The notes under the pieces are model-generated. The model ran no database searches and was not told the DNA's origin. It worked only from the letters and a program-made list of their open reading frames with translations. From Achromobacter kerstersii (lineage in GTDB: Bacteria; Pseudomonadota; Gammaproteobacteria; Burkholderiales; Burkholderiaceae_B), in NCBI RefSeq assembly GCF_902859595.1, contig NZ_CADIJQ010000006.1, forward strand, positions 248,001 to 312,000: a DNA stretch of 64,000 nucleotides, in the 5' to 3' direction. The translations under genes were made by a program, and so were the position numbers. This document shows positions 9,247-17,608 of the stretch, one piece after another (within the stretch, counting starts at the first letter, position 1; each line of letters begins with the position of its first letter).

Positions 9247-10197
9247 TCAAATGCGATCCCTGTCCGACTCCGCCAATTCCACCGGCAGATGCTCGCGCAT
9301 GATTTCGATAAAGCGGCGCAGCCGCGCCGGCTGAAAGCGCGACGGCGCATACACCAGGAACACGGGCAAAGCGTCTGCGCGCCACTCGGGCGCCAGATGC
9401 ACCAAGCGGCCCGCAGCCAAATCGTCCTGCATCGCCCACGCCGATCCCAAGGCCACGCCCAGCCCCAGCACGGCCGACTTGCGCAACGCATGCAGCCCAT
9501 CGGTGGATAAGCGCGGCTGAATGCCGAAGCGTTCCGTCGCACCCGTCGTGCAATGCGTCAGGCTGACTTCGGTGCGATAGAACGTACGCAGCGCCAGCCA
9601 CGGCAAGCGCGCCAGCTCGGCAGGTTCTTGCGGCACGGGCGCGCCGTGCAACAGATCGGGCGACGCGATCACGATGCGCGGCACCTCGCCCAACTTCACG
9701 GCAATGACTGACGGGTCCGTCACCGCGCCCACCCGAATCGCGCAATCCACGTTCTCGGCAATCAGGTCGGGCATGCGGTCATGCAGCAGCCATTCCACGC
9801 GCATGTTCGGATACTGCTTCAGATATCGCGCCAGCGGCTCCACGAATTGGTCCTGGCCGAACGCATGCGGGGCCACCACGCGCAACGTGCCGATGGGTTC
9901 ATCGCCCGCGCCACGCACCTCGCTTTCAAAGGACTGCCACGTTGCGATCAGTTCCTTGGCGCGTTCGTAGCAGCGCTGCCCATCTTCGGTCAGGCGGATG
10001 GCATGCGTGGACCGTTGCAACAAGCGCACCCCAAAGGTGCGCTCCAACAATTGCAATCGGCGGCTGACGGTCGGCTGCGTGCCGCCCATCTGCGCGGCAG
10101 CGGCTGACAGGCTGCCGGCCTCGACGATACGCACGAAAGTTTCGATCAGCAGCATGCGGTCGGTGCCGGCCGCGGCGGTCAGGGCAGGGGTGGTCAT
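9247..10197 (-). CDS. LysR-family transcriptional regulator
   Basis: A 316-residue regulator. The winged HTH spans roughly residues 18-75 (IVEAGSLSAAAAQMGGTQPTVSRRLQLLERTFGVRLL, split here only by description), followed by the effector domain. I chose MTTPALTAAAG at 10197 because the 14 residues upstream are not family-like. It is divergent from an MFS transporter gene and convergent with the ornithine-cyclodeaminase-family gene, so either may be its target. It lies between the two peptide operons that share an operator-like palindrome and is the most central candidate regulator for both, but that link is inference. Confidence 0.88.
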   Translation of the reverse strand: MTTPALTAAAGTDRMLLIETFVRIVEAGSLSAAAAQMGGTQPTVSRRLQLLERTFGVRLLQRSTHAIRLTEDGQRCYERAKELIATWQSFESEVRGAGDEPIGTLRVVAPHAFGQDQFVEPLARYLKQYPNMRVEWLLHDRMPDLIAENVDCAIRVGAVTDPSVIAVKLGEVPRIVIASPDLLHGAPVPQEPAELARLPWLALRTFYRTEVSLTHCTTGATERFGIQPRLSTDGLHALRKSAVLGLGVALGSAWAMQDDLAAGRLVHLAPEWRADALPVFLVYAPSRFQPARLRRFIEIMREHLPVELAESDRDRI

Positions 10198-10295
10198 ACG
10201 CCTATCGTATAACGGATGTACCCCTAGGTTGGCTACCAAAACGCGGGCCGGAAGCCCAGAATTTGCCCCGTACTCGATCCCTCGGATAGCCCATC

Positions 10296-11525
10296 ATGTC
10301 TTCCCAAACCTCTGCCTCCCATCCAGCCAGCACGCTATCCAGCGGCCTGGTTTTCCTGCTTGCCATCGGCGCGGGCCTGTCGGTTGCGTCCCTGTATTAC
10401 AGCCAGCCCATGCTGGGCGTGCTGGGCGTGGACATCCACGCCAGCGCTGAAACGCTGGGCTGGATTCCCACGCTGACGCAGCTGGGCTATGCCTTCGGCA
10501 TCCTGATGCTGGCGCCGCTGGGTGACCGCCATGACCGCAAGCACATCATCCTGATCAAGGCCGCCGTGCTGAGCCTGGCGCTGCTGGCCGCCGCCGTGTC
10601 GCCATCCATTGGCGTGCTGCTGGCGGCAAGTTTCGTCGTCGGCCTGTCGGCCACCTTGGCGCAAGACATCGTGCCCGCCGCCGCCCATCTGGCGCCCGTT
10701 GAACAACGCGGCAAGATCGTCGGCACGGTCATGACCGGCCTGCTGCTGGGCATTCTGCTGTCACGCGTGGTCAGCGGTTTTGTCGCCGAGCAATTTGGCT
10801 GGCGCGCCATGTTCGTGGCGGCCGCGGTCACCATCGTGGCGTTGGGCGCGGCGTTGTGGCGTGGCCTGCCGCGCTTCGTGCCGACTGCACAGTTGTCTTA
10901 CGCGGCCTTGCTCGCGTCGCTTGCCACCCTGTGGCGCCAACACCCCGGCCTGCGCCGCGCCGCCACGGCGCAGGGCTTGCTGTCGCTGGGCTTCAGCGCG
11001 TTCTGGTCGACGTTGGCGGTGATGCTGCATGGCGCACCGTTTCACCTGGGTGCAGGCGCGGCGGGCGCGTTTGGTCTGGCGGGTGCGGCGGGCGCATTGG
11101 CCGCGCCGCTGGCTGGCCGCGTGGCCGACACCCGCGGCCCGCTGGCCGTGGCCAGCCTGGGCGCGGGGCTGACGATGGTGTCGTTTGCCGCGATGATCTT
11201 CCTGCCGTTCCTGTCGCCGCATGCCGCGCTGTGGTTGATTGCGGGCAGCGCCATCGGCTTTGACCTGGGCATCCAGACCTCGCTGATCGCGCATCAAAGC
11301 ATCGTCTACGGCATCGACCCCGCCGCACGCAGCCGTCTTAACGCCATCCTGATGACGGGCGTATTCATCGGCATGGCGGCAGGGGGTGCCTTGGGCAGCC
11401 TGGCGCTGGCGCACTGGGGCTGGACGGGCGTCACCGTGGTGGCGGCAGGCGCGGCGGCCTTGGCGCTGGGCATGCGCGTATGGCCGGGCGCGCGCCGCGG
11501 CGTGGCGCTTACTCCGGCGCGTTGA
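10296..11525 (+). CDS. MFS transporter (drug/metabolite exporter type)
   Basis: A 409-residue inner-membrane carrier with about twelve hydrophobic segments. The first is LVFLLAIGAGLSVASLYYSQ. The loop 2-3 motif is GDRHDRK (76-82), the MFS A-motif, and a central loop near residue 200 divides the two halves. Members with YYSQPML in helix 1 are usually proton-driven exporters of small molecules. It is divergent from a LysR gene, a common regulator-exporter arrangement. Its stop overlaps the 3' end of the convergent DUF4261-like gene by 17 bases. The substrate is unknown. Confidence 0.88.
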   Translation: MSSQTSASHPASTLSSGLVFLLAIGAGLSVASLYYSQPMLGVLGVDIHASAETLGWIPTLTQLGYAFGILMLAPLGDRHDRKHIILIKAAVLSLALLAAAVSPSIGVLLAASFVVGLSATLAQDIVPAAAHLAPVEQRGKIVGTVMTGLLLGILLSRVVSGFVAEQFGWRAMFVAAAVTIVALGAALWRGLPRFVPTAQLSYAALLASLATLWRQHPGLRRAATAQGLLSLGFSAFWSTLAVMLHGAPFHLGAGAAGAFGLAGAAGALAAPLAGRVADTRGPLAVASLGAGLTMVSFAAMIFLPFLSPHAALWLIAGSAIGFDLGIQTSLIAHQSIVYGIDPAARSRLNAILMTGVFIGMAAGGALGSLALAHWGWTGVTVVAAGAAALALGMRVWPGARRGVALTPAR

Positions 11526-12402
11526 TCTCGTCGGCCGTGATGATCTCGGCCACCAGCACCACGCCGGGCCCGTCCAGGTAATACTCTTCCTGGGCGGGCG
11601 CGCGCAACTTCATATAGGCGTTCTCGCCGATCTGCATCGTATGCCCGGCGGCCAGCTCAGCGCCGCTGTCGCGCATGTAGCCCAGGATATTGTTGAAGAT
11701 GTCCGAGTAGTACTCGCCTTCGTGGTGGCCCTGGGCCAGCGCGGCGAAGTCGGGCAGGCCGAATTGGTCTGCGCCATAGGTGCGCATCCACACGCCTTCC
11801 ACGCCTTCGACTTCATACTTCACGAAGCCGCAATACAGCATCGTCAACGGCAGCGTGCGCAAGAGGTCCAGGCTTTCTTCACCCAGCGATTCGCCATCGA
11901 ACACGCCCGCCGGCAACGACGTATGCGCGTGTTCGTTCATCACCGCCATCGCCTTGAAGCTCGTCAGCGCGCCCGCCACCGCAGCCAGCGCCACGTATTG
12001 CTCCAGCACGTCTTCTTCAAAGCCCGCGTAGTACAGGATGAGATGGCTGGCGTGCGCGCGAATTTCTTCCTTCACCGTGGCCGGGTAGTGCGCCGGCGCC
12101 ACGCACATTTCCAGCGCGTCCTTGGGATAGGGCGCGTTGAAACCCACCAGCCGCACCACATGCTTGCCCCAGCCGACCAGGCCCAGGAATTCCGGCATGT
12201 CCGGCGCAATTTCTGCGCGCGCATCGCTCATCGACGGGTGATAGCCGCGCAAGGCAGCCGCCAGCGTGTCTTCGGTCACGGCCAAGGGCGCAGCGAACAA
12301 CACTTGCAGGCTCAGCGGGTTCTCGATGGCGGGGTTGGCCGCCAGCGCACGTGCGTCGGCGGATTCTTCCTTGCGGCCAAAGAAACGGGAAAAGATGCTC
12401 AT
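11509..12402 (-). CDS. DUF4261-like cytoplasmic protein of unknown function
   Basis: A 297-residue soluble protein with no signal peptide, starting MSIFSRFFGRKEES. The middle block (EEIRAHASHLILYYAG, near residue 130) and the C-terminal acidic region resemble DUF4261 proteins. I chose the ATG at 12402 because the 29 residues upstream are rich in Arg and Tyr and not protein-like. The C-terminal part (GADQFGLPDFAALAQGHHEG) may form a second small domain. No catalytic motif is evident. The gene follows a LysR gene on the same strand, with a terminator-like hairpin between them. Confidence 0.7.
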   Translation of the reverse strand: MSIFSRFFGRKEESADARALAANPAIENPLSLQVLFAAPLAVTEDTLAAALRGYHPSMSDARAEIAPDMPEFLGLVGWGKHVVRLVGFNAPYPKDALEMCVAPAHYPATVKEEIRAHASHLILYYAGFEEDVLEQYVALAAVAGALTSFKAMAVMNEHAHTSLPAGVFDGESLGEESLDLLRTLPLTMLYCGFVKYEVEGVEGVWMRTYGADQFGLPDFAALAQGHHEGEYYSDIFNNILGYMRDSGAELAAGHTMQIGENAYMKLRAPAQEEYYLDGPGVVLVAEIITADEINAPE

Positions 12403-12423
12403 GGGGTGTCTGGGGCGGTAAGA

Positions 12424-12452
12424 ATAAAAACGGGGGCAGTATACGTTTGCCC
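12424..12452 (-). terminator. Candidate intrinsic terminator after the yafC-like gene
   Basis: Read leftward, arms GGGCA and TGCCC enclose a 9-base loop (12434-12452), followed by CC and a GTTTTTATT run (12424-12431). The stem is short. The loop also contains TATACT, which could be a -10 box for the next gene, so the role is uncertain. Confidence 0.4.
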
Positions 12453-12504
12453 TTTTCGCCCGAGACGCCCTTGTCTCCATTGGACACATCTCTCACCGTG
12501 GGGG

Positions 12505-13407
12505 TTATTCGGCGAATCCGTCCGGCCCCACGGCCTGCACCACGTAATCAATGAACGACTTGATGCGCGACGATATCGCCGTGTTGCGGTAATACACCGC
12601 GTTGATCGGTTGCCTGACATCCTGCGTCTGCTTGACCAGCAGTTGCTGCAACGTGCCCGCCTTGCGGTCGCCGCGCGTCATGAAATCCGACAGGCACACA
12701 ACGCCGCCATCGTTTAACGCCAGCTGCCGCAAGGTTTCACCGCTGAAGGCGCGCACGGCGGGTTTCACATGCAGGGCTTGCCCATCGGCTTCGAGCAGCG
12801 GCCATTCATTCAGCGATTCCAGCTGCGAAAAACCCAGCAGCGTATGCGACGCCAGATCGGCCACGCGCTTCGGCGTGCCATGCGCCGCCAGATAGCCGGG
12901 GCTGGCCAGCACGCGCACGCGGCTGTGGCCCAACAGCACCGCATGCAGCGAAGAATCCTTCAGCCGTCCGATGCGTATCGCCAGATCCGTGCGGCGCTCA
13001 AGCAGGTCGATATTGCCCTCGTTGCTGTTGAGCTCCAGCTCCACCTGCGGAAAGCGCTTGCGGTAACCGGGCACCAGCGGCGCAATCACATGCAGCATGA
13101 AGGGCGACGCCGCATCCACACGCAGCAGGCCCGCCGGCTGATTGCGGCGCACGTTCATGAGTTCTTCGGTTTCTTCCACCGACGCGATGATGCGCCGCAC
13201 CTGCTCCAGATAAGTCTTGCCTTCTTCGGTGAGCTCAAGCCGGCGCGTGGTGCGGCGCATCAGCGTCGTCTGCAGCTTCTCTTCCAGCCGGCTCATCGTG
13301 CGGCTGGTGGCGGAAATGGTCTGCCCCAGCACGTCGGCGGCAGCGGTGATGGACCCGCTGTCCACGACCGCAATAAAGACCTGCATTTCGTCGAGAGTGG
13401 TTTTCAT
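12505..13407 (-). CDS. yafC: LysR-family regulator, YafC-like, divergent from dkgB
   Basis: A 300-residue LysR regulator. The HTH is in residues 7-65, including ITAAADVLGQTISATSRTMS. The effector domain includes LLRVDAASPFMLHVIAPL and DLAIRIGRLKDSSLHAVLLG. The E. coli chromosome has the LysR gene yafC next to dkgB, and here the same neighbour is a close DkgB match, so orthology to YafC is likely but rests on context. A LysR-type inverted repeat lies two bases upstream of its start codon and probably mediates autocontrol and control of dkgB. Confidence 0.85.
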   Translation of the reverse strand: MKTTLDEMQVFIAVVDSGSITAAADVLGQTISATSRTMSRLEEKLQTTLMRRTTRRLELTEEGKTYLEQVRRIIASVEETEELMNVRRNQPAGLLRVDAASPFMLHVIAPLVPGYRKRFPQVELELNSNEGNIDLLERRTDLAIRIGRLKDSSLHAVLLGHSRVRVLASPGYLAAHGTPKRVADLASHTLLGFSQLESLNEWPLLEADGQALHVKPAVRAFSGETLRQLALNDGGVVCLSDFMTRGDRKAGTLQQLLVKQTQDVRQPINAVYYRNTAISSRIKSFIDYVVQAVGPDGFAE

Positions 13408-13408
13408 A

Positions 13409-13425
13409 TTTGACGTTATATCAAA
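13409..13425. promoter_or_regulatory. LysR-type operator candidate between yafC-like gene and dkgB
   Basis: Arms TTTGA and TCAAA around 7 bases form a 17-base inverted repeat directly at the 5' end of the LysR gene. The site is AT-rich compared with its surroundings. Binding here would block the regulator's own start region and may activate dkgB, which begins about 105 bases to the right. Confidence 0.5.
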
Positions 13426-13531
13426 AGTCTTTCGCCAATACCGGGCTTTTTCATCAAGTATCTCGCGGGCACACTAGCGTCATTCCCAGGCCGAAAGCGC
13501 CTGGCCCCCCGAATCTTCTCCGGAGTTTTAC

Positions 13532-14335
13532 ATGAGCATTCCCGCATTTGGCGTCGGCACGTTCCGCTTGCAAGGCCAGGTCGTCATCGACTCGGTACGC
13601 AACGCGCTGGACGTCGGCTACCGCGCGATCGACACCGCGCAAATCTACGAGAACGAGGCCGAAGTGGGCCAGGCCATCGCCGAGTCCGGCGTGGCGCGCG
13701 AAGACCTGTTCATCACCACCAAGATCTGGGTGCCGAACTATTCACAGGCCAAGCTTGCCGCGAGCCTGCGCGACAGCCTGACGAAACTGCGTACCGACTA
13801 CGTCGACCTGACGCTCATCCATTGGCCCGCGCCCGGCAACGGCGTATCCGTCGACGAATTCATGACCGCGTTGGCCGACGCCAAGTCGCAAGGCCTGACC
13901 CGCCAGATCGGTATCTCGAACTTCCCCATCGCTGAAACCCGCGCCGCCATCGCCGCCGTGGGCCGCGACGCCATTGCCACCAACCAGATCGAACTCAGCC
14001 CCTATCTGCAGAACGCCGCACTGACCGCGTTCCTGAAGGAACAAGGCATCCATGTAACGTCCTACATGACGCTCGCCTACGGCAAGGTGCTGAAAGACCC
14101 CGTCATCCAGCAAATCGCCAGCCGCCACAACGCCACGCCTGCGCAAGTGGCGCTGGCCTGGGCCTTGCAATTGGGGTATTCGGTGATCCCGTCGTCGACC
14201 AAGCGCGACAACCTGGCCAGCAATCTGCTCGCGCAGCAACTGCGCCTGACGAGCGAAGACATGGCGCAGATCGCTGCGCTGGAAAGGAACGGCCGCGAAG
14301 TCAGCCCGGACGGGTTGGCGGCGGTTTGGGATTAA
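13532..14335 (+). CDS. dkgB: 2,5-diketo-D-gluconate reductase B / methylglyoxal reductase
   Basis: A 267-residue aldo-keto reductase, the same length as E. coli DkgB and matching it along its whole length. Shared blocks include [40 protein letters not shown] and [11 protein letters not shown]. The catalytic tetrad is D34, Y39, K64 and H97. The enzyme uses NADPH in the cytoplasm to reduce 2,5-diketogluconate and reactive carbonyls such as methylglyoxal. An acceptable ribosome site (CCGGAG) precedes the ATG. Its stop overlaps the 3' end of the convergent LysR gene by four bases. Confidence 0.93.
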   Translation: MSIPAFGVGTFRLQGQVVIDSVRNALDVGYRAIDTAQIYENEAEVGQAIAESGVAREDLFITTKIWVPNYSQAKLAASLRDSLTKLRTDYVDLTLIHWPAPGNGVSVDEFMTALADAKSQGLTRQIGISNFPIAETRAAIAAVGRDAIATNQIELSPYLQNAALTAFLKEQGIHVTSYMTLAYGKVLKDPVIQQIASRHNATPAQVALAWALQLGYSVIPSSTKRDNLASNLLAQQLRLTSEDMAQIAALERNGREVSPDGLAAVWD

Positions 14336-15255
14336 GCGGCGCGGCCGCCGCGCGCCCCGGCCAAGCGTTTATCGGGGCTCTCCCGCATGATCGCCACAAA
14401 CGCGTCGATCAACGGATTCGGATTATCCGGATGGCGGGCAGCGGCCAGTTCTGCGCGAAACGCGCCCGGCCCGCGAATACCGACGTAAGCCAGGATGTCC
14501 ATGCGCATCCGCGCAAGCGAGGCCGGCACCACCGCGGCGCCAAAGCCCGCTTCGACCAAGGTCAGGATCGTGGGAATCATGCTTTCCTGCACGATGTTGG
14601 CGGGCTTGCCCGCCGCTTCGATCATTTGCCGCAACACCTGGCTGAAGTAACGCGAGCGGTCGCGTGCATAACCCACCAGCGGCAACTCCAGCACCTGCGC
14701 CATCGTTACCCAGCGCTTGGCCGCCAGCGGGTGATCGTTGCGCAATGCCAGCACCATCGGCTCGGCATACAGCGGCACCGGCGCCAGGTCGGCATCGGCG
14801 AAAGGCGGACGCAGTAACGCCAGGTCCAGCCGGCGCTGATGCAGCGCATCGGGCATGTCGCTGGAGTTCATTTCTTGCAAATCCAGCATCACGCCGGGAT
14901 AGCGCTGGCGGAATGCAAACAGCGCTTGCGGCACGTTTGAGTACGCCGCACTCGGCGTCAAGCCAATGGTCAACTGGCCCGCATCGCCCCGCGCCGCCTG
15001 GCGCACATAGCGTAGCGTGGCCTCGTGTTCCACCGCCATCTTCTGGATGCGGCGTTGCAGTTCAGCGCCCGCCGACGTCAGCCTGACCGACCGGGTCGTG
15101 CGCTCAAGCAGCTGCACGCCCAATGCCTCTTCCAGCTTGCGCACGCTTTGGCTCAATGGCGGCTGGCTCAGGTGCAGCCGCTGCGCGGCGCGGCCAAAAT
15201 GCAGCTCTTCGGCCACCACGGCAAAGACCTGAAGCAATCGGCTGTCGATCAGCAT
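14332..15255 (-). CDS. LysR-family regulator, divergent from Bug-amidase pair
   Basis: A 307-residue regulator starting [27 protein letters not shown]. The HTH includes [25 protein letters not shown], seen here in two parts, and the effector domain follows from about residue 90. This N-terminus resembles LysR proteins that control aromatic or amide catabolism. It faces the Bug-type binding protein and amidase operon across a 119-base gap carrying a perfect T-N11-A palindrome, so control of that operon is likely. Confidence 0.9.
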   Translation of the reverse strand: MLIDSRLLQVFAVVAEELHFGRAAQRLHLSQPPLSQSVRKLEEALGVQLLERTTRSVRLTSAGAELQRRIQKMAVEHEATLRYVRQAARGDAGQLTIGLTPSAAYSNVPQALFAFRQRYPGVMLDLQEMNSSDMPDALHQRRLDLALLRPPFADADLAPVPLYAEPMVLALRNDHPLAAKRWVTMAQVLELPLVGYARDRSRYFSQVLRQMIEAAGKPANIVQESMIPTILTLVEAGFGAAVVPASLARMRMDILAYVGIRGPGAFRAELAAARHPDNPNPLIDAFVAIMRESPDKRLAGARGGRAA

Positions 15256-15292
15256 TTATATTCCTGGCAAATCAATAACAAGAGAATAAGGT

Positions 15293-15307
15293 ATTAGACA
15301 ACCTAAT
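15293..15307. promoter_or_regulatory. LysR-type operator candidate, ATTAG-N5-CTAAT
   Basis: A perfect 15-base palindrome, ATTAGACAACCTAAT, lies between the divergent LysR gene and the Bug-amidase operon and satisfies T-N11-A. It starts 38 bases from the LysR start codon and ends 68 bases before the Bug ATG, a usual geometry for LysR activation sites. Confidence 0.6.
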
Positions 15308-15341
15308 CGCCGCTTCCTACTATGCGCTGACAAATCAACAG

Positions 15342-15369
15342 CAGGGGAATTCCCCTGACCATCAGGGGA
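15342..15369 (+). promoter_or_regulatory. Leader with two mutually exclusive hairpins over the Shine-Dalgarno
   Basis: The leader holds CAGGGG (15342-15347), CCCCTG (15352-15357) and CAGGGG again (15363-15368), the last being the ribosome binding site six bases before the ATG. The central arm can pair left, with loop AATT, or right, with loop ACCAT. The right-hand pairing hides the ribosome site. This layout could act as a small translational switch. The left pair could instead be read as a 16-base DNA palindrome bound by a protein. Confidence 0.45.
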
Positions 15370-15374
15370 GTGCC

Positions 15375-16367
15375 ATGGGTACGACAACCGCAACCATCAA
15401 ACTGCTGGCCGGCGCCTTTGCCGCCAGCCTGTCGCTGGCCTCGGCCAGCGCCCACGCGCAAGCCGCGTATCCCACGCAGGCAATCAAATTCATCGTGCCT
15501 TACGCCGCAGGCGGCAGTTCGGACACGCGCTCGCGCCAGTTGGCCCAGAAGCTGAGCGACTCACTCGGCGTACCCGTCGTGGTGGACAACAAGCCGGGCG
15601 CAAGCGGCAACATCGGCACCGGGCAAATCGCCACCGCCAAGCCCGACGGCTACACCATCGGCCTGGGCAACTTCGCGCCGCTCGCCGTCAACAAAGCGCT
15701 CTACACCATGCCTTTCGATCCGGCACGGGACCTGGCGCCCATCGCCCTGATTGAACGGGGGCCGATGGCGCTGGGCGTGAACGACAAGTCGCCCTACGCC
15801 AATCCGGCCGCGCTGATTGATGACGCCAAGCGCAATCCGGAAAAGCTGAACTACGCCTCTACCGGCGCGGGCAGCGCTTCGCACCTGAGCACCGAATTGT
15901 TCAAGGAGCAGGCCGGCATGAACGCCACCCACGTGCCGTACCGAGGCGGCGCGCCCGCGGTCAATGACTTGATCGCCGGCAATGTGGACTTCTACATCGA
16001 ACTGCCCAGCCTGTTCCTACCGCATGCCACCGGCGCCACGCCGCGCATCAAGATGCTTGCCGTTGCGGCCGACAAGCGCGTGCCGGGCCTGCCCGATGTG
16101 CCGACGTTCAAGGAACTGGGCTTGCCAAACATGGTGGTATCGAACTGGTTCGGCGTGGTTGCGCCTGCCGGCACGCCGCCTGATGTGATCAAGACGCTGA
16201 ACGAACACATCAACCGCGCGCTGCAAGACAAGCAGTACCGTGACGTCGTCGAATCACAAGGGGGTGAAGTTGCAGGCGGTACGCCCGAACAGTTCAGCGC
16301 CTTCATCGCCAGCGAAAGCGAGCGCTGGACGCAACTGATCCGCCACAAGCAGATCCAGGTTCAATGA
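15375..16367 (+). CDS. Bug-family (TctC-type) periplasmic solute-binding protein
   Basis: A 330-residue protein with a signal peptide cleaved near SASAHAQA (residues 25-32). The mature protein begins AYPTQAIKFIVPYAAGGSSD, the standard Bug/TctC opening, followed by VVVDNKPGASGNIG and NGDGY-type turns. Bug proteins bind carboxylates, amides or nicotinate-like compounds in the periplasm. They are greatly expanded in Bordetella and Achromobacter, often without linked transporter genes, as here. Its stop overlaps the amidase start (ATGA), so the pair probably captures and then hydrolyses an amide. Possible translational control by the leader is noted separately. Confidence 0.92.
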   Translation: MGTTTATIKLLAGAFAASLSLASASAHAQAAYPTQAIKFIVPYAAGGSSDTRSRQLAQKLSDSLGVPVVVDNKPGASGNIGTGQIATAKPDGYTIGLGNFAPLAVNKALYTMPFDPARDLAPIALIERGPMALGVNDKSPYANPAALIDDAKRNPEKLNYASTGAGSASHLSTELFKEQAGMNATHVPYRGGAPAVNDLIAGNVDFYIELPSLFLPHATGATPRIKMLAVAADKRVPGLPDVPTFKELGLPNMVVSNWFGVVAPAGTPPDVIKTLNEHINRALQDKQYRDVVESQGGEVAGGTPEQFSAFIASESERWTQLIRHKQIQVQ

Positions 16368-17608
16368 TGCGGAAAGCGCACGCCGCATGGTCTCGCAGCA
16401 CGGAGCGGGACGACGCCATCCAAGCCTGGGCATGGCTGGCCGAGCCCTACGATGCGGCGCCCGCCACGGGTGCGCTGGCGGGCGTGGGATTCGGCGTCAA
16501 GGATGTGATTGACGTGGCCGGTATGCCCACCCGTTGCGGCTCGCCCGCCACGTCTTCCGACCCCGCGCGGTGGGACGCCAGCTGCGTCGCGCAGCTGCGC
16601 GCAGCCGGTGCGGTTCCCATCGGCAAGACGGTCACGGCGGAATTCGCGTACGTGTCACCCGGGCCCACCCGCAACCCTCACCGGGCCTCGCACACGCCCG
16701 GCGGCTCATCCAGCGGTTCGGCGGCCGCCGTCGCCGCTGGTATGGTCGATATCGCCTTGGGCACACAAACCGGCGGGTCCATGATCCGTCCGGCGGCGTT
16801 CTGCGGCGTGGTGGGCTTCAAGCCCACCTTCGGCCGCGTGCACCGGCAAGGGATGACGGTGCTGTGCGATTCGCTCGACACCATCGGCTGGTTCAGCCGC
16901 ACGGTGGCGCAGTCTCAAACCGTGGCGTCGGTGTTGCTGCCTCAGGACGCGCCGCGGGTTGCGACCACGCGCGCGGCGCTGAGTGTCCCCTCGCTCGCGC
17001 CGCTGATTGTTCCCACGCGCGCGCCGCGCGTTGCCGTGCTCGTTTGTGACGGCATCGGAACGCTGGAATCCGCATCGCGGCAAGCGCTGGAAGACGAGGC
17101 AACGCGCTTGCGTCAGCAGGGCGCTACCCTCTTCACGCCCGGATACGACGCCGACCTGAAGGAACTTTTGCACTTGCATTCGCGGATCATGCACGCCGAA
17201 CTGGCGCGCGCCATGCTGCCGGTTGCACACAGCCCGCAGGCGGACCAGTTATCGCCTGCTTTGCGGGATGCGGTGACGCTGGGCTTGGCGATTCCTTACG
17301 CGGAGTACGTGCAATGCCAGCAGACGCGCGACCGCCTGGCGCGGGATTGGCTGGAACGCTTTGCCGACGTTGACGTCATCCTCACGCCCAGCGCGCCCGG
17401 CCCCGCGCCGGAAGGCTTGCAGTCGACAGGGTCGTCGGTGTTCAACCGCGTCTGGTCGCTGCTGGGCTGGCCTGCGCTGCACGTGCCTACGGGCAAGACC
17501 GCCAGCGGCCTGCCCGTCGGCGTGCAATGGGTCGCACGCCCGGATCAGGATCACGCGTTGCTGGCGTGGGCGGCAGACCAGCAAGCATTGCCGGCGCCTG
17601 CACCCTGA
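16364..17608 (+). CDS. Amidase-signature family hydrolase
   Basis: A 414-residue amidase with the Ser-cisSer-Lys triad: K46 in FGVKDVID, the GGSSSGS loop at 113-119, and nucleophile S139 in GTQTGGSMIRPA. It hydrolyses a carboxylic amide to acid and ammonia; the enzyme has no export signal. It is translationally coupled to the upstream Bug binding protein. At 414 residues it is slightly shorter than many family members. Its last 58 bases overlap the 3' end of the convergent second amidase gene, so both reading frames are real on opposite strands there. The substrate is unknown. Confidence 0.9.
   Translation: MMRKAHAAWSRSTERDDAIQAWAWLAEPYDAAPATGALAGVGFGVKDVIDVAGMPTRCGSPATSSDPARWDASCVAQLRAAGAVPIGKTVTAEFAYVSPGPTRNPHRASHTPGGSSSGSAAAVAAGMVDIALGTQTGGSMIRPAAFCGVVGFKPTFGRVHRQGMTVLCDSLDTIGWFSRTVAQSQTVASVLLPQDAPRVATTRAALSVPSLAPLIVPTRAPRVAVLVCDGIGTLESASRQALEDEATRLRQQGATLFTPGYDADLKELLHLHSRIMHAELARAMLPVAHSPQADQLSPALRDAVTLGLAIPYAEYVQCQQTRDRLARDWLERFADVDVILTPSAPGPAPEGLQSTGSSVFNRVWSLLGWPALHVPTGKTASGLPVGVQWVARPDQDHALLAWAADQQALPAPAP

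Noticed and set aside
10200..10216. ATC-N8-GAT as a further copy of the ATAAC-N5-GTTAT box upstream of the LysR gene
   Set aside because: Only one ATAAC half-site is present; the opposite arm does not match.
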